Source: Arenibaculum pallidiluteum
Lineage (GTDB): Bacteria > Pseudomonadota > Alphaproteobacteria > Azospirillales > Azospirillaceae
NCBI RefSeq assembly: GCF_017355985.1
Contig: NZ_JAFIQU010000006.1
Coordinates: forward strand, 186,001 to 250,000
Length of the DNA stretch: 64,000 nucleotides
Direction: 5' to 3'
In this document: piece after piece, positions 20,313 to 31,204 of the stretch
Layout: every line of letters begins with the position of its first letter
Numbering within the stretch: the first letter of the stretch is position 1
Translations under genes and position numbers: made by a program
Notes under the pieces: generated by a model
Databases searched by the model: none
Seen by the model: the letters and a program-made list of their open reading frames with translations, nothing else
What the model was told of the DNA's origin: nothing

Positions 20313-20870
20313 ATGGCCATGCAGCCGCACCCGGGACCGCCCCGCCGCAGGCGCGCGCCGCTGCGCCGCGCCGCCTCGGCCGTGCTGACCGCCGCCGGCA
20401 TCGTCTACTTCCTGCTGGATGCCCTGGCGCTGCACGTGCTGGCGCCGTTCCTGCGCTGGCTCGGACGGCAGCCGCTGGTGCGGGCGGTGGAGCGCCGCGT
20501 GGCGTCGCTGGGTCCCTACCCCACCCTGGTCCTCGTCCTGGTCCCCCTCGTCCTGCTGGAGCCGCTGAAGCTCGCGGGCGCCTACCTGCTGGCGATGGGA
20601 AGCCCCGCAATGGGGCTTGCGCTGATCGTCGGCGGCGAGGCGCTGAAGATCGTGACCGTCGAGCGGCTGTTCCGCTTCGGCCGGCCCAAGCTTCTGACGA
20701 TTCCGTGGTTCGCCTGGCTCTACCGGCACGCCGCCGCGTTCATGGACCGGCTGCGCGCATCGCATGCCTGGCGCATGGCGGCCAGGGCCGCTGCGCTGGC
20801 GCGGTCCGCCGGGCGCGGGCTGCTGCGCCGTGCCCGGCGGGCCCTTCTCGCCCTGCTCCGTCCGGGCTGA
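20313..20870 (+). CDS. Hypothetical membrane protein, 185 aa
   Basis: Not assigned to a named family. After a basic N-terminus (PPRRRRAPLRRAASA) there are three or so hydrophobic segments: AVLTAAGIVYFLLDALALHVLAPF, TLVLVLVPLVLLEPLKLAGAYLLAM and AMGLALIVGGEALKIVTVERL, followed by a very basic Ala/Arg-rich tail, probably cytoplasmic. The start MAMQPHPG follows GAGGCGAAG. Downstream, convergent, is priA. Role unknown. Confidence 0.7.
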   Translation: MAMQPHPGPPRRRRAPLRRAASAVLTAAGIVYFLLDALALHVLAPFLRWLGRQPLVRAVERRVASLGPYPTLVLVLVPLVLLEPLKLAGAYLLAMGSPAMGLALIVGGEALKIVTVERLFRFGRPKLLTIPWFAWLYRHAAAFMDRLRASHAWRMAARAAALARSAGRGLLRRARRALLALLRPG

Positions 20871-20909
20871 GCGGCGGAACAGGTTTCCACCGCCTTCGGA
20901 AGCCGGCCG

Positions 20910-23126
20910 TCACAGGAAGCTGTAGGGGTCGATATCCACCTGCACGCGCACGCTGCCGGGGATCGGCACCTCGGCAAGCCAGGCGGCGATCAGCGGCTGC
21001 ACCTGCACGCTCCTCGGCGCCTTCAGGAGCAGGCGCCGGCGGTGGCGGCCGCGCAGCAGGGCGAAGGGCGCTGGCGCGGGGCCCAGGACCTGGACCTCTG
21101 CGCTGCGCGGCGCCGTCCGACCGAGCCGGCGCGCCACCGCATCCACCTGCTCCATCTCCTCGCCCGACACGATCAGCGCCGCCAGCCGGCCGAAGGGCGG
21201 CATCCCCGCCTCCAGCCGATCGTGGGCCTCGCGCTCCAGGAAGGCGTCGCGGTCGTAGCGCTGCAGCGCCTGCATCACCGGGTTCTCCGGCGAGAAGGTC
21301 TGCAGCAGCACGGTTCCCGGACGCTCGCCCCGGCCGGCGCGGCCGGCGACCTGGCTCAGGAGCTGGAAGGTCCTCTCCGCGGCCCGCAGGTCGCCGCCCT
21401 GCAGGCCGAGATCGGCATCCACCACGCCCACCAGGGTGAGCATGGGGAAATGATGCCCCTTGGCCATCACCTGGGTCCCGATCAGCAGGTCGACCCGGTG
21501 CTCGGCCACCTGGCGGACCATCTCCTCGACGGCATGGGGGCCGATCAGCGTGTCCGAGGTCATCATGCCGACCCGCGCCTCGGGGAAGAGCTGCGCCACC
21601 TCCTCCGCCACGCGCTCGACCCCGGGGCCGCAGGCGGCGAGGCTTCCCTCGACCCCGCAGGACGGACAGGCCTGGGGTATTGCCGCGCTGAAGTCGCAGT
21701 GATGGCACTGCAGCCGGCCGGCCAGCCGGTGCTCGACCAGCCAGGCGGTGCAGTTCGGGCATTGCAGGCGGAAGCCGCAGGCCCGGCACAGGGTCAGGGG
21801 GGCGTAGCCGCGCCGGTTCAGGAACAGCATGGCCTGCTCGCCCTGCTCGAAGGTCCGGGCCAGCGCGTCCTTCACCGCAGGGGCGATGAAGCGGTTGCGC
21901 TCGGGCTTCTCGCGGCGCATGTCGATCAGCGCGATCTCGGGCAGCCTCGCCTCGCCGTGGCGCGCGGGCAGGTGCAGCCGCGCGTAGCGCCCGGTGTCGC
22001 AGTTCACCACCGTCTCCAGCGACGGCGTGGCCGAGACCAGCAGGATCGGGATACGGCCGAGATGGGCGCGCACCACCGCCATGTCGCGGGCGTGGTAGAT
22101 CACGCCCTCCTCCTGCTTGAAGGCTCCCTCGTGCTCCTCGTCCACGACGATCAGCCCGAGCTCGGCGAAGGGCAGGAACAGGGCCGAGCGGGCGCCCACC
22201 ACGATCCGGGCCTCGCCCTCGGCGATCTCACGCCAGGTGCGCCGGCGCTCGGCGCCGGTCAGCTCGGAATGCCAGACATGGGGCGGCGCGCCGAACCGCC
22301 GCTCGAACCGGTGAAGCCATTGCGCCGACAGGGCGATCTCGGGCAGCAGCACCAGCACCTGACGGCCGGTCTCCAGGGCGGCCGCGACGGCCTCGAAGTA
22401 CACCTCGGTCTTGCCCGAGCCGGTGACCCCATCGAGCAGCGTCGCCGAATAGCCGCCCTCGCGGGCCTTGGCGGCCATGTCCTCGGCCGCGGCCCGCTGG
22501 TCCTCGGACAGCACCGGCCCCGGCAGGCGCCAGTCGGGACGAGGCCGGCCGGCCCGCGGCGTCAGCATCATCGGCTCCAGCGCGCCCGCCTCGGCCAGCC
22601 CGCGCACGACCGAGACGCCGCAGCCGGCCTCGGCCGCCAGCTCGGCGGCCGGCCGAGGCGGACCGTCGGCGAGCAGCGCCAGCACGCGCCGGCGCGCCGG
22701 CGTGGGCCGCAGGTCGGGCGGCACTCCCGTCTCGGCCAGCCTGTAGGCGAGCTGGGCCTTCGGCGGTTCCAGCCCCCCGAGCGCGCCCAGCGCCATCTTC
22801 AGCACTGCGCCGCGCGGCGCCATGGTGTAGGCCGCGACCCAGTCGACGAAGCGGCGCTGAATCTCCGGCATGGGCGGAGAATCGAAGCGCCGCGCCACCG
22901 GCCGCAGCCGCGCCTCGGCGACGCTGCCCTCGCCCTCGCCCCAGACGACCCCGACCACGCGCCGCGGCCCCAGCGGCACCTCGACATAGTCGCCAGGGGC
23001 GACGTCCTGCCCGACGGGAGCCGCGTAGTCGTAGGGTTCCGGCAGCGGCAGCGGCAACAGGACCGAGACGCGCCGGCGGGCCTCGGCCGCGGCGGCGGGG
23101 CCGGAACTGGAATGAGCGGGCTCCAT
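20910..23126 (-). CDS. priA: Primosomal protein N' (replication restart helicase PriA)
   Basis: 738 residues. The N-terminal DNA-binding domain (VSVLLPLPLPEPYDYAAP) is followed by a winged-helix region, the helicase core with Walker A GVTGSGKT (233-240) and DEEH, and the zinc-binding insert CRACGFRLQCPNC plus CHHCDFSAAIPQACPSC. The C-terminus IDPYSFL is typical. It reloads the replisome at stalled forks. Transcribed divergently from fsa, with 94 bases between. Confidence 0.97.
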   Translation of the reverse strand: MEPAHSSSGPAAAAEARRRVSVLLPLPLPEPYDYAAPVGQDVAPGDYVEVPLGPRRVVGVVWGEGEGSVAEARLRPVARRFDSPPMPEIQRRFVDWVAAYTMAPRGAVLKMALGALGGLEPPKAQLAYRLAETGVPPDLRPTPARRRVLALLADGPPRPAAELAAEAGCGVSVVRGLAEAGALEPMMLTPRAGRPRPDWRLPGPVLSEDQRAAAEDMAAKAREGGYSATLLDGVTGSGKTEVYFEAVAAALETGRQVLVLLPEIALSAQWLHRFERRFGAPPHVWHSELTGAERRRTWREIAEGEARIVVGARSALFLPFAELGLIVVDEEHEGAFKQEEGVIYHARDMAVVRAHLGRIPILLVSATPSLETVVNCDTGRYARLHLPARHGEARLPEIALIDMRREKPERNRFIAPAVKDALARTFEQGEQAMLFLNRRGYAPLTLCRACGFRLQCPNCTAWLVEHRLAGRLQCHHCDFSAAIPQACPSCGVEGSLAACGPGVERVAEEVAQLFPEARVGMMTSDTLIGPHAVEEMVRQVAEHRVDLLIGTQVMAKGHHFPMLTLVGVVDADLGLQGGDLRAAERTFQLLSQVAGRAGRGERPGTVLLQTFSPENPVMQALQRYDRDAFLEREAHDRLEAGMPPFGRLAALIVSGEEMEQVDAVARRLGRTAPRSAEVQVLGPAPAPFALLRGRHRRRLLLKAPRSVQVQPLIAAWLAEVPIPGSVRVQVDIDPYSFL

Positions 23127-23220
23127 CCGCTAGAGTGGCCGCGACACGGGAGTCCCGACGCGGGCTCCCGCGGGCCGCCCGCCCGCCCTCGTACGACGCC
23201 GTGACAAGGATCCCGTCCTC

Positions 23221-23886
23221 ATGAAGTTCTTCATCGACACCGCAGACCTGAGCGAGATTCGCGAACTGGCCGAGACGGGCCTGCTGGACGGGGTCACGAC
23301 CAACCCTTCGCTGGTGGCGAAGAGCGGCCGGGACTTCATCGCGCTGGTCAAGGAGATCTGCGAGATCGTCCCCGGCCCGGTCAGCGCCGAGGTGGCCGCC
23401 ACCGACTTCGACACGATGCTGGAAGAGGGCAAGTTCCTGGCCGGGCTGGCCCAGAACATCGCCGTCAAGGTGCCGCTCACCCCGGCCGGCCTGAAGGTGT
23501 GCCGCATCCTGTCCACCAACGGCACCATGGTCAACGTCACGCTGTGCTTCTCGGCCGCCCAGGCGATCCTGGCGGCCAAGGCCGGCGCCACCTTCATCTC
23601 TCCCTTCATCGGCCGGCTTGACGACGTCGGGACGGACGGGCTGCAGCTGATCGCCGACATCGTCCAGATATATAACCAGTACCCCGGCTTCTCAACGGAG
23701 GTGCTGGTCGCCTCGGTCCGCAACCCGACCCATGTGGTCGAGGCCGCCAAGATGGGCGCCCATGTGGCGACGCTGCCCCCGGCCGTGCTGCGGCAGCTCT
23801 ACAACCATCCGCTGACCGACAAGGGCCTGGCGCAGTTCGTCGCGGATTGGCAGAAGACCGGCCAGTCCATCCTGGGCCGCGGCTGA
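23221..23886 (+). CDS. fsa: Transaldolase / fructose-6-phosphate aldolase (TalC/Fsa subfamily)
   Basis: 221 residues, the short single-domain class. [34 protein letters not shown] is the family N-terminus, and the Schiff-base Lys lies in [16 protein letters not shown]. Asp and Gln/Tyr residues elsewhere fit transaldolase activity in the pentose phosphate pathway, which is the usual annotation for this subfamily in alphaproteobacteria. It begins with ATG following CAAGGATCC and is followed by DUF484 after 7 bases, forming an operon with xerC. Confidence 0.95.
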   Translation: MKFFIDTADLSEIRELAETGLLDGVTTNPSLVAKSGRDFIALVKEICEIVPGPVSAEVAATDFDTMLEEGKFLAGLAQNIAVKVPLTPAGLKVCRILSTNGTMVNVTLCFSAAQAILAAKAGATFISPFIGRLDDVGTDGLQLIADIVQIYNQYPGFSTEVLVASVRNPTHVVEAAKMGAHVATLPPAVLRQLYNHPLTDKGLAQFVADWQKTGQSILGRG

Positions 23887-23893
23887 GGCAGCC

Positions 23894-24604
23894 GTGGCAG
23901 GCGACCCCAACGTGCGGACCACGGAAGGCCCCGGCCCCGAGGAGGTCGCCGCCTGGCTGCGCGAGCACCCCGACTTCCTCGCCCAACGTCCCGAGCTGGC
24001 GGCGCTGCTGACGCCGCCGCGTCTCGAGCGCGGCAAGGGCGTTCTCGACTTCCAGGCCTTCATGCTCGAGCGCCTGCGCGAGGAGCTCGCCCAGGTGAAG
24101 GACCAGCAGCGCGAGCTGCTGGCCACCTCGCGCGCGAACCTGAACAGCCAGAACCGCATCCATGCGGCCGTGCTGTTCCTGCTGGACGCGCGGAGCTTCG
24201 AGCAGTTCATCCAGACCGTCACCACGGAGCTGGCGGTCCTGCTGGACCTGGACGTGGCAGCGCTGGTCGTGGAATCGAACGGGCGCGAGACGCCCCACGT
24301 CCATGCCTCGGGCGTGCGGGTCGTTCCCCCCGGCACGGTCGAGGAGCTGCTCGGCCGCAGGCCGGTCCTGCTGCGCTCCGACATTCAGGGCGACCCGGAG
24401 ATCTACGGCCAGGGCGCCGGGCTGGTGCGGTCCGAGGCGCTGCTGCGCCTGCGCGTCAGCGACGACACCCCCGCGGGCCTGCTGGCCTTCGGCAGCCGCG
24501 AGCCCGACATGTTCCATTCCGGCCAGGGAACCGAGCTGGTCTGCTTCCTGGCCCGCGTGGTCGAGCGCTGCATCCGGTCATGGCTGGACCTGCCGACGGC
24601 TTGA
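23894..24604 (+). CDS. DUF484 family protein
   Basis: 236 residues. The N-terminal EEVAAWLREHPDFLAQRPELAALL and the long helix QAFMLERLREELAQVKDQQRELL lead to a GAF-like domain, the standard DUF484 architecture. Function is unknown, but the gene very commonly precedes xerC, as here. Start is GTG, placed by operon spacing. Its last 25 bases overlap xerC, so they are co-translated. Confidence 0.92.
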   Translation: MAGDPNVRTTEGPGPEEVAAWLREHPDFLAQRPELAALLTPPRLERGKGVLDFQAFMLERLREELAQVKDQQRELLATSRANLNSQNRIHAAVLFLLDARSFEQFIQTVTTELAVLLDLDVAALVVESNGRETPHVHASGVRVVPPGTVEELLGRRPVLLRSDIQGDPEIYGQGAGLVRSEALLRLRVSDDTPAGLLAFGSREPDMFHSGQGTELVCFLARVVERCIRSWLDLPTA

Positions 24605-25542
24605 TCGGATTCTCGGCCCGCGAGGACGTCCAGGCGGCGATCGCGTCCTGGCGCCGCTGGATGGAGGTCGAGAAGCGCGCCTCGCCGCACACGCTGTCGG
24701 CCTATACGCGCGATCTCGCGACCTTCCTCGAATTCCTGACGGGCTATCACGGGCGACTGCCCGCGCTGAACGACCTGGGCGAGGCGCGGCTGGCCGATTT
24801 CCGCGCCTGGCTGGCCCGGCGCGCCGCCGACGGGCTGGGGGCGTCCAGCCGCGCACGCGCGGTCTCCTCGGTGCGCGGCTTCTTCCGCTGGCTCGACCGG
24901 TCGGGCGCGCTGCACAACGCCGCGATCGGGTCGCTGCGCACGCCCAAGCAGGCGAAGCCCCTACCCAAGCCGCTGACCGAGAGGGACGCCGCCGCCCTCC
25001 TGGACCTCGCCGCGGAGGCGCCGGACGAGCCCTGGATCGGCCGCCGCGACAGGGCGCTGCTGACGCTGCTCTACGGCTGCGGCCTGCGCATCGACGAAGC
25101 GCTGAGCCTCGATATCCGCGACTGGCCCTCGGCCGACCTGCTGACCGTCACCGGCAAGGGCCGCAAGCAGCGCGTCGTCCCGGTGCTGCCCGCGGTGCGC
25201 GAGGCGGTGGAGGCGTACCGGACGGCCTGTCCCTATGCCGAGGCGCCGGGCCGTCCGCTGTTCCTCGGCGCGCGTGGCGGCCGGCTGAACGCAGCGGTCG
25301 CGCAGAAGGCCATGCGGCTCGCCCGCGGCATGATGGGGCTTCCCGAGACGGCGACGCCGCATGCGCTGCGCCACAGCTTCGCGACCCATCTCCTGACGGA
25401 CGGGTCGGACCTGCGCGCGATCCAGGACCTTCTCGGCCATGCCAGCCTGAGCACGACCCAGCGCTATACCGAGGTCGAGGCGGACCGCCTGATGGAGCTC
25501 TACGACCGCGCCCATCCGCGCGCCCGCGCCAAGCAGAGCTGA
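24580..25542 (+). CDS. xerC: Site-specific tyrosine recombinase XerC
   Basis: 320 residues. The SAM-like N-domain (WRRWMEVEKRASPHTLSAYTRDLATFLEF) is followed by the catalytic domain with Arg in GCGLRIDEALSL, Lys in VTGKGRKQRVVP, HALRHSFATHLL, and the nucleophile Tyr in LGHASLSTTQRYTEV. It resolves chromosome dimers at dif with XerD. The house-keeping neighbourhood (DUF484, fsa, priA) argues against a mobile-element integrase. The ATG overlaps the DUF484 gene. Confidence 0.95.
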   Translation: MAGPADGLIGFSAREDVQAAIASWRRWMEVEKRASPHTLSAYTRDLATFLEFLTGYHGRLPALNDLGEARLADFRAWLARRAADGLGASSRARAVSSVRGFFRWLDRSGALHNAAIGSLRTPKQAKPLPKPLTERDAAALLDLAAEAPDEPWIGRRDRALLTLLYGCGLRIDEALSLDIRDWPSADLLTVTGKGRKQRVVPVLPAVREAVEAYRTACPYAEAPGRPLFLGARGGRLNAAVAQKAMRLARGMMGLPETATPHALRHSFATHLLTDGSDLRAIQDLLGHASLSTTQRYTEVEADRLMELYDRAHPRARAKQS

Positions 25543-25681
25543 GAGAACCGGGCCCATGACGGGCCCGTCCCGGGCGTGAGGCGCGCCATCGGGAAAAACC
25601 GCTCGCGCGGGCGGCGAATATCATCCGTGGCCCGGCCTGTTGCGTTGCCAACGCCCCACTCGCAGATCATCTCACTCCCCC

Positions 25682-28600
25682 ATGACCCGACGGCACCTAC
25701 TCACCATCCGAGCGTGCCTGCTCCTGCTGGCGCTCGTCTGCGCGGGGCCGCCGCTGCTGTTGGCCGCCGTGCTGATCGCCCATGTCCACCGGGAGCAGTT
25801 CGCCGACACCAGCGCGCAGACGCTCGAGACGGTGCGCGCCCTGCGCTTGGCCGTGGACCGGGAGCTGGAGGGCCGGCTGCGCGCGCTGGAGGTGCTCGCC
25901 ACGGCCGGCGTCCTGCGCTCCGGCGGCATCGACGACATTGGCGATTTCGCCGACCAGGCCCGGGAGATGGCCGCGCTGCAGCCTCCCGGCAGCAACGTGA
26001 TCCTGGCGGACCGGACCGGCCGGGAGCTCGTCAATACGCTGGTTCCGGACGGGCAGCCGCTCCCGCACCGGAACGGGATGCAGGCGCTGGAACGGGTCTT
26101 CGCCACCGGCCGGCCCCTGATCTCGAACCTGATCACCGGGGCGGTGTCGGGACTTCCGTCGATCGCAATCAGCGTCCCCGTGACGCAGGGCGGCCGGGTG
26201 ACCTACGACCTGACCCTGGGCATGCCCGCCGCAGTCTTCGTGGAGCTGCTGGCGCGCCAGCGGGTTCCCGAGGGCTGGACCGTGGCCGTGATCGACGGCG
26301 CCGGCACTATCATCGCCCGCAACCGCGCGTCCGAACGCTATGTCGGGCAGCCCGTCACCCCGAGCCTGCGCGAGCTGATGGCGACGGGCCTGGAGGGGAC
26401 CGGCACCACCTGGAACCAGGAAGGAAGCCCCGTCATCACGGCCTTCAGCCGGTCCGAGATATCGGACTGGTCCCTCGTGATCGGCGTTCCGTCCGGCACC
26501 TTGCCGGCGACGCTGCGGAGCTTCCTGATCTACGTGCTCGGCGGCGCGCTCGTCCTGATGGCGAGCGCGGGCTTCGTCGCCTGGCAGCTCGCCGAGCGGA
26601 TCGCCGGACCCGTTCGCGCCATCGCGGGATCGGCCGAGGCGATCGCCGGCGGCGGATGTTTCACGCCCGAGCCCACGGGCCTGGCCGAGCTTGACTCCGT
26701 GACCCGGACGCTGGCCGCCGCGGTCGATGCCCGTGCCGAGAGCGACGCGCGCCTGCGCCTGGCCATCGCGTCGGGCCATCTCTCGCTCTGGGAGCTCGAC
26801 CTCGCGACCGGCGCCGTGGCGCGCTCGCCCGAGTACGACCGGATCTTCGGCTACGACCAGCCCCTCGAGACTTGGACCCATGAGAGATTCCTGTCCCACG
26901 TCCTCCCCGAGGACCTCGAGCGTGTCGAGGCCGCGGTGCGGGCCGCCGTGGAGCTCCATGCGGAGCTGCACCTGGAGTGCCGGATCCGTCGGGCGGACGG
27001 AACCGTGCGATGGATCGAATGCCGTGGCAGCATCGACCGGCGCGCGGGATCCGCGGTCCAGCGGATGGTGGGCGTCCTGGCCGACGTCACCGAGCGCAAG
27101 GCCGCCGAGTGCGAGCTTCAGCAGCTCAACGCGACGCTCGAGCAGCGCGTACTCGCCGCCGTGGCGGAGCGCGAGCAGGCCGAAGCGGCCCTGCGGCAGG
27201 CCCAGAAGATGGAGGCGGTCGGCCAGCTCACCGGCGGCGTCGCCCACGACTTCAACAACCTTCTCCAGGTGATCAGCGGCAACCTGCAGCTCCTGGCGCA
27301 GGACATTGCGGGGAACGAGCGGGCCGAGGCGCGGGTCCGGAACGCCCTGGCCGGCGTGGCGCGGGGCTCGAAGCTGGCCTCCTCGCTGCTGGCCTTCGCG
27401 CGCAAGCAGCCCCTTCAGCCCCGGGCGGTCGATCTCGGGCGCCTTGTACGCAGCCTGGACGACATGCTCCGGCGCGCGGTCGGCGAGGGGGTCGAGATCG
27501 AGATCGTGAGCGCCGCCGGGCTATGGAACACGCTGGTCGATCCGACCCAGGTCGAGAACGCGCTGCTGAACCTCGCGATCAATGCGCGGGACGCCATGGA
27601 GGGGCGGGGCCGGCTTTCCATCGAGACCGGCAACACGTCGCTCGACGAGCGCTACGCCACGCGCCACCGCGATGTCGTGCCCGGCCAGTACGTCATGCTG
27701 GCGGTCAGCGACACCGGAAGCGGCATGGCCCCCGAGGTCATGGAGCGCGCCTTCGAGCCCTTCTTCAGCACCAAGCCCGAGGGCCAGGGCACCGGGCTGG
27801 GGCTGAGCATGGTCTACGGCTTCGTGAAGCAGTCGGGCGGCCACATCAACATCTACAGCGAGGCCGGCCAGGGAACGACGATCCGCCTCTACCTGCCGCG
27901 CACCCATGAGGCCGAGGACCTTGCCGCGGCAATGGAGGCCGGCCCGGTCGAGGGAGGCACCGAATCGATCCTGGTCGTCGAGGACGACGACGACGTCCGG
28001 GCCACCGTCGTCGCCATGCTCGCGGATCTCGGCTACCGCGTCCATACGGCCAGGGACGCCCTGGGCGCCCTCGCGATCCTGGAGAGCGACGTTCCAGTCG
28101 ACCTGCTCTTCACGGACGTCGTGATGCCGGGCCCGCTGCGCGGCCCGGAGCTCGCGAGCAGGGCGCGCGAGCGCCAGCCGGGCATCGCCGTCCTCTTCAC
28201 CTCGGGCTTCACCGACAACGCGATCGTCCATGACGGGCGCCTCGATGCCGGCGTCGAGCTGCTGAGCAAGCCCTATACCCAAGAGGCGCTGGCCCGAAAG
28301 CTGCGCCAGGTGCTGCGCGACCGCGGGAAGCATGGGACCGGCGCCGGCGCCCCGACCCCGGACGCGAGGCAGGAAGAGGCCGGGCAGGAAGAGACCGGGC
28401 TTAGCATATTGCTGGTCGAGGACGACGCGCTGATCCGCCTGTCGACCTCGGCCATGCTCGTGGAGCTCGGCCACGCCGTTCGCTGGGCCGCCGACGGCGC
28501 GGAAGCGCTGTCGATACTGGAGGAGAAGCCCTTCGACCTGCTCCTCACCGATATGGCGCTGCCCGGCATCTCGGGAGTCGACCTCGCCAGGCAGGCGGTG

Positions 28601-28756
28601 GCGCGCTTTCCCTGGATGCGGGTCGTCATCGCGACCGGGCACGACATCCACCAGGCGGAGATGCCGAACGGGGCCCGGCTTCTCAGGAAGCCCTACGACG
28701 TCGCCGCCCTCAGGCGGGTGATGCGCACGGCCACCCGGCAGAAGGCCGGTCGCTGA
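25682..28756 (+). CDS. Hybrid sensor histidine kinase with two receiver domains
   Basis: 1024 residues. Domains in order: membrane segment 9-31; periplasmic sensor about 32-278 (dCACHE-like); second membrane segment about 279-300; HAMP 300-345; PAS 355-470; coiled coil; HisKA with [16 protein letters not shown] (phospho-acceptor His 522); HATPase with DTGSGMAP and GTGLGLSMV; receiver 1 about 763-880 ([16 protein letters not shown]); receiver 2 about 909-1022 ([16 protein letters not shown]). It senses a periplasmic ligand and phosphorylates its own receivers; with no Hpt domain, output is unclear. The ATG has no good ribosome site; a TTG at 25640 is an alternative. It sits between xerC and lpd, genes that are often neighbours. 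Confidence 0.93.
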   Translation: MTRRHLLTIRACLLLLALVCAGPPLLLAAVLIAHVHREQFADTSAQTLETVRALRLAVDRELEGRLRALEVLATAGVLRSGGIDDIGDFADQAREMAALQPPGSNVILADRTGRELVNTLVPDGQPLPHRNGMQALERVFATGRPLISNLITGAVSGLPSIAISVPVTQGGRVTYDLTLGMPAAVFVELLARQRVPEGWTVAVIDGAGTIIARNRASERYVGQPVTPSLRELMATGLEGTGTTWNQEGSPVITAFSRSEISDWSLVIGVPSGTLPATLRSFLIYVLGGALVLMASAGFVAWQLAERIAGPVRAIAGSAEAIAGGGCFTPEPTGLAELDSVTRTLAAAVDARAESDARLRLAIASGHLSLWELDLATGAVARSPEYDRIFGYDQPLETWTHERFLSHVLPEDLERVEAAVRAAVELHAELHLECRIRRADGTVRWIECRGSIDRRAGSAVQRMVGVLADVTERKAAECELQQLNATLEQRVLAAVAEREQAEAALRQAQKMEAVGQLTGGVAHDFNNLLQVISGNLQLLAQDIAGNERAEARVRNALAGVARGSKLASSLLAFARKQPLQPRAVDLGRLVRSLDDMLRRAVGEGVEIEIVSAAGLWNTLVDPTQVENALLNLAINARDAMEGRGRLSIETGNTSLDERYATRHRDVVPGQYVMLAVSDTGSGMAPEVMERAFEPFFSTKPEGQGTGLGLSMVYGFVKQSGGHINIYSEAGQGTTIRLYLPRTHEAEDLAAAMEAGPVEGGTESILVVEDDDDVRATVVAMLADLGYRVHTARDALGALAILESDVPVDLLFTDVVMPGPLRGPELASRARERQPGIAVLFTSGFTDNAIVHDGRLDAGVELLSKPYTQEALARKLRQVLRDRGKHGTGAGAPTPDARQEEAGQEETGLSILLVEDDALIRLSTSAMLVELGHAVRWAADGAEALSILEEKPFDLLLTDMALPGISGVDLARQAVARFPWMRVVIATGHDIHQAEMPNGARLLRKPYDVAALRRVMRTATRQKAGR

Positions 28757-28808
28757 CCGGAACCGCCAGCCACAGGTGCGAGGGGCCGGCGCTTGGAAGA
28801 GCTTTCGG

Positions 28809-28830
28809 GGCCGGCCCCGCAGGGCCGGCC
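28809..28830. terminator. Hairpin between convergent kinase and lpd genes
   Basis: GGCCGGCCC (28809-28817) pairs with GGGCCGGCC (28822-28830) around a CGCA loop. It lies in the 102-base convergent gap. There is no T-tract on either side, so factor-independent termination is uncertain. Confidence 0.4.
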
Positions 28831-28858
28831 ACCTTGCGGCATCGTCAGCGTGGCGTCG

Positions 28859-30265
28859 TCAGATATGCAGCGCGCGGCCCTCGACGGCGAGCGCCGCCTC
28901 CTTGACCGCCTCGTTCAGCGTCGGGTGGGCGTGGCAGGTGCGGGCGATGTCCTCGGACGAGGCGCCGAACTCCATCGCCAGGCCCAGCTCGGCGATCAGG
29001 TCGCCGGCGTTGGCCCCGATGATGTGAACGCCCAGCACGCGGTCGGTACGGGCGTCGGCGAGCACCTTCACGAAGCCGTCGGTCATGTGCAGCGCGCGGG
29101 CCCGGCCGTTCGCCGAGAACGGGAACTTGCCGGCCTTGTACTGGATGCCCTCGGCCTTGAGCTGCTCCTCGGTGCGGCCGACCTGCGCCACCTCGGGCCA
29201 AGTATAGACCACGCTCGGGACGGCGTCGTAGTTCACATGCGGATGCTGGCCGGCGATCAGCTCGGCCACCGCGACGCCCTCATCCTCGGCCTTGTGGGCC
29301 AGCATCGGGCCTTCCACCACATCGCCGATGGCGTAGATGCTGGGAACGTTGGTGCGCCAGTGCTTGTCGATCTTCACGCGGCCCTTGGCGTCCTTCTCGA
29401 CACCGGCGGCCTCGAGGCCGAGCCCGTCCGTATAGGGGCGGCGGCCGATCGCCACCAGCACCACCTCGGCCTCGACGGTCTCGGCCGCGCCGCCCTGGGC
29501 GGGCTCGACGGTCAGGGCGATGGCGCCCTTGCCGGCCTTGGCACCGGTTACCTTGGTCCCGAGGCGGAAGCTCAGCCCCTGCTTGGACAGGATGCGCTGC
29601 ATCTGCTTGGAGACCTCGCCGTCCATGCCGGGCAGGATCCGGTCCAGGAACTCGATCACCGTGACCTCGGCGCCCAGCCGGCTCCAGACCGAGCCCAGCT
29701 CCAGGCCGATCACGCCGCCGCCGATCACCGCCAGGCGCTTGGGCACCTCGGACAGCTCCAGCGCGCCGGTGGACGAGACGACGCGCTTCTCGTCGATGGT
29801 CAGGCCCGGCAGCGGCGTCACGTCCGAGCCGGTGGCGATGATGATGTTCTTGGCCCCGACGACCTCGGTGCCGCCTTCGCCCTCGACCGCGACCTCGGTG
29901 GCGGAGACCAGCCGGCCCTTCCCGCGCAGCCAGTCGATCTTGTTCTTCTTGAACAGGAACTCGACGCCCGAGACGTTGTCCTTCACCACCTTGTCCTTGT
30001 TGGCCAGCATGGCCGTCAGGTCGAGCTCCACCGAGCCGATCTTGACGCCGTGGCTGGCCAGGTGGTTCCTGGCCTCGTCGAATTTCTCGGAGCTCGTCAG
30101 GAGCGCCTTCGAGGGAATGCAGCCGACGTTCAGGCAGGTCCCGCCCAAGGTCTTGCGCATCTCGACGCAGGCGGTCTTGAAGCCGAGCTGGGCCGCCCGG
30201 ATCGCGGCCACATAGCCGCCGGGGCCGCCGCCGATGACAACGACGTCGTAGTTCTTCTCAGGCAT
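28859..30265 (-). CDS. lpd: Dihydrolipoamide dehydrogenase (E3)
   Basis: 468 residues. FAD site GGGPGG (12-17), redox disulfide [13 protein letters not shown] with Cys 44 and 49, NAD site [13 protein letters not shown], and C-terminal [15 protein letters not shown] with the catalytic His-Glu pair. It reoxidises lipoyl groups of the 2-oxoglutarate and pyruvate dehydrogenase complexes. Expected partners sucA and sucB are 9 kb away on the same strand, separated by accessory genes, so it needs its own promoter or readthrough from map. Confidence 0.97.
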   Translation of the reverse strand: MPEKNYDVVVIGGGPGGYVAAIRAAQLGFKTACVEMRKTLGGTCLNVGCIPSKALLTSSEKFDEARNHLASHGVKIGSVELDLTAMLANKDKVVKDNVSGVEFLFKKNKIDWLRGKGRLVSATEVAVEGEGGTEVVGAKNIIIATGSDVTPLPGLTIDEKRVVSSTGALELSEVPKRLAVIGGGVIGLELGSVWSRLGAEVTVIEFLDRILPGMDGEVSKQMQRILSKQGLSFRLGTKVTGAKAGKGAIALTVEPAQGGAAETVEAEVVLVAIGRRPYTDGLGLEAAGVEKDAKGRVKIDKHWRTNVPSIYAIGDVVEGPMLAHKAEDEGVAVAELIAGQHPHVNYDAVPSVVYTWPEVAQVGRTEEQLKAEGIQYKAGKFPFSANGRARALHMTDGFVKVLADARTDRVLGVHIIGANAGDLIAELGLAMEFGASSEDIARTCHAHPTLNEAVKEAALAVEGRALHI

Positions 30266-30367
30266 CGGATCTTTGCTCCGTGGGGCCGGACTGGGAGGGC
30301 GGGTTCCTTCGGGCGGGATTTATGGCCCGGCCGCGCCGCTCTGGCAACGCCCCAGCGCCAGACGGGA

Positions 30368-31204
30368 TCAGACGGGCAGACCTGCGAGCACCGCGGACGA
30401 GGCGGACGGGGCCGGCGGCAGGGTGAAGATCTCGACGCCCGTCTCGGTCACTCCCACGGAATGCTCGAACTGGGCCGAAAGAGAGCGGTCGCGCGTCACC
30501 GTCGTCCACCCGTCCGAGAGAACCTTCACCTCGGCCCTGCCCGCGTTCAGCATGGGCTCGACCGTGAAGATCATCCCGGGCTCCAGCACGACGCCCGTGC
30601 CGGGGCGTCCGCAATGCACGACCTGGGGCGCATCGTGGAAGACCCGGCCGAGCCCGTGTCCGCAGAAGTCGCGGACCACGGAGAAGCGTTCGCGCCGGGC
30701 GACGGTCTCGATGGCATGGCCGAGATCGCCGAGGGTCGCGCCCGGGCGGATGGTGGTGATCCCCGCCATCATCGCCTCGTGGGTGACCTCGACCAAGCGG
30801 CGCGCCAGCACCGGAACCGCCTCGCCGACGAGGTACATGCGACTCGAATCGCCGTACCAGCCATCGAGGATCGGCGTCACGTCGATGTTCAGGATGTCCC
30901 CTGGCGCCAGCAGCTTCTCGTCGCTTGGGATCCCGTGGGTCACCACGTGGTTCACCGAGATGCAGGAGGCACAGGGATAGCCGCGATAGCCGATGGTCGC
31001 GGGGACCGCCCCGGAATCGCGCATGAAGCCCTCGCAGAGCCTGTCCAGCGCCCCGGTCGAGATGCCGGGCCGGATGTGGCCGGCGATAAAGTCGAGCGTG
31101 GCAGCCGCCAGGCGCCCCGCCCGGCGCATGCCATCAAACCCCTCCGGGCCGTAGAGGGGGATCTGGCGCCCGGTATCGTCGCGCTGCGTGGAATGGCGCA
31201 GCAT
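30368..31204 (-). CDS. map: Type I methionine aminopeptidase
   Basis: 278 residues. Metal ligands are visible in order: NIDVTPILDGWYGDSSRMY (two Asp), CGHGLGRVFH (His), FTVEPML (Glu) and QFEHSVGVTETG (Glu). The substrate His is in NHVVTHGIP. It removes the initiator Met from new proteins after deformylation. The ATG overlaps the TetR stop codon (TGATG), so it is translated with the regulator, an unusual partner. It may be a second, non-essential copy, which cannot be decided from this window. Confidence 0.95.
   Translation of the reverse strand: MLRHSTQRDDTGRQIPLYGPEGFDGMRRAGRLAAATLDFIAGHIRPGISTGALDRLCEGFMRDSGAVPATIGYRGYPCASCISVNHVVTHGIPSDEKLLAPGDILNIDVTPILDGWYGDSSRMYLVGEAVPVLARRLVEVTHEAMMAGITTIRPGATLGDLGHAIETVARRERFSVVRDFCGHGLGRVFHDAPQVVHCGRPGTGVVLEPGMIFTVEPMLNAGRAEVKVLSDGWTTVTRDRSLSAQFEHSVGVTETGVEIFTLPPAPSASSAVLAGLPV

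Noticed and set aside
24580-25542. Integrase of a mobile element
   Set aside because: Operon with DUF484 and fsa and the house-keeping surroundings fit chromosomal XerC; no attachment repeats or phage genes.
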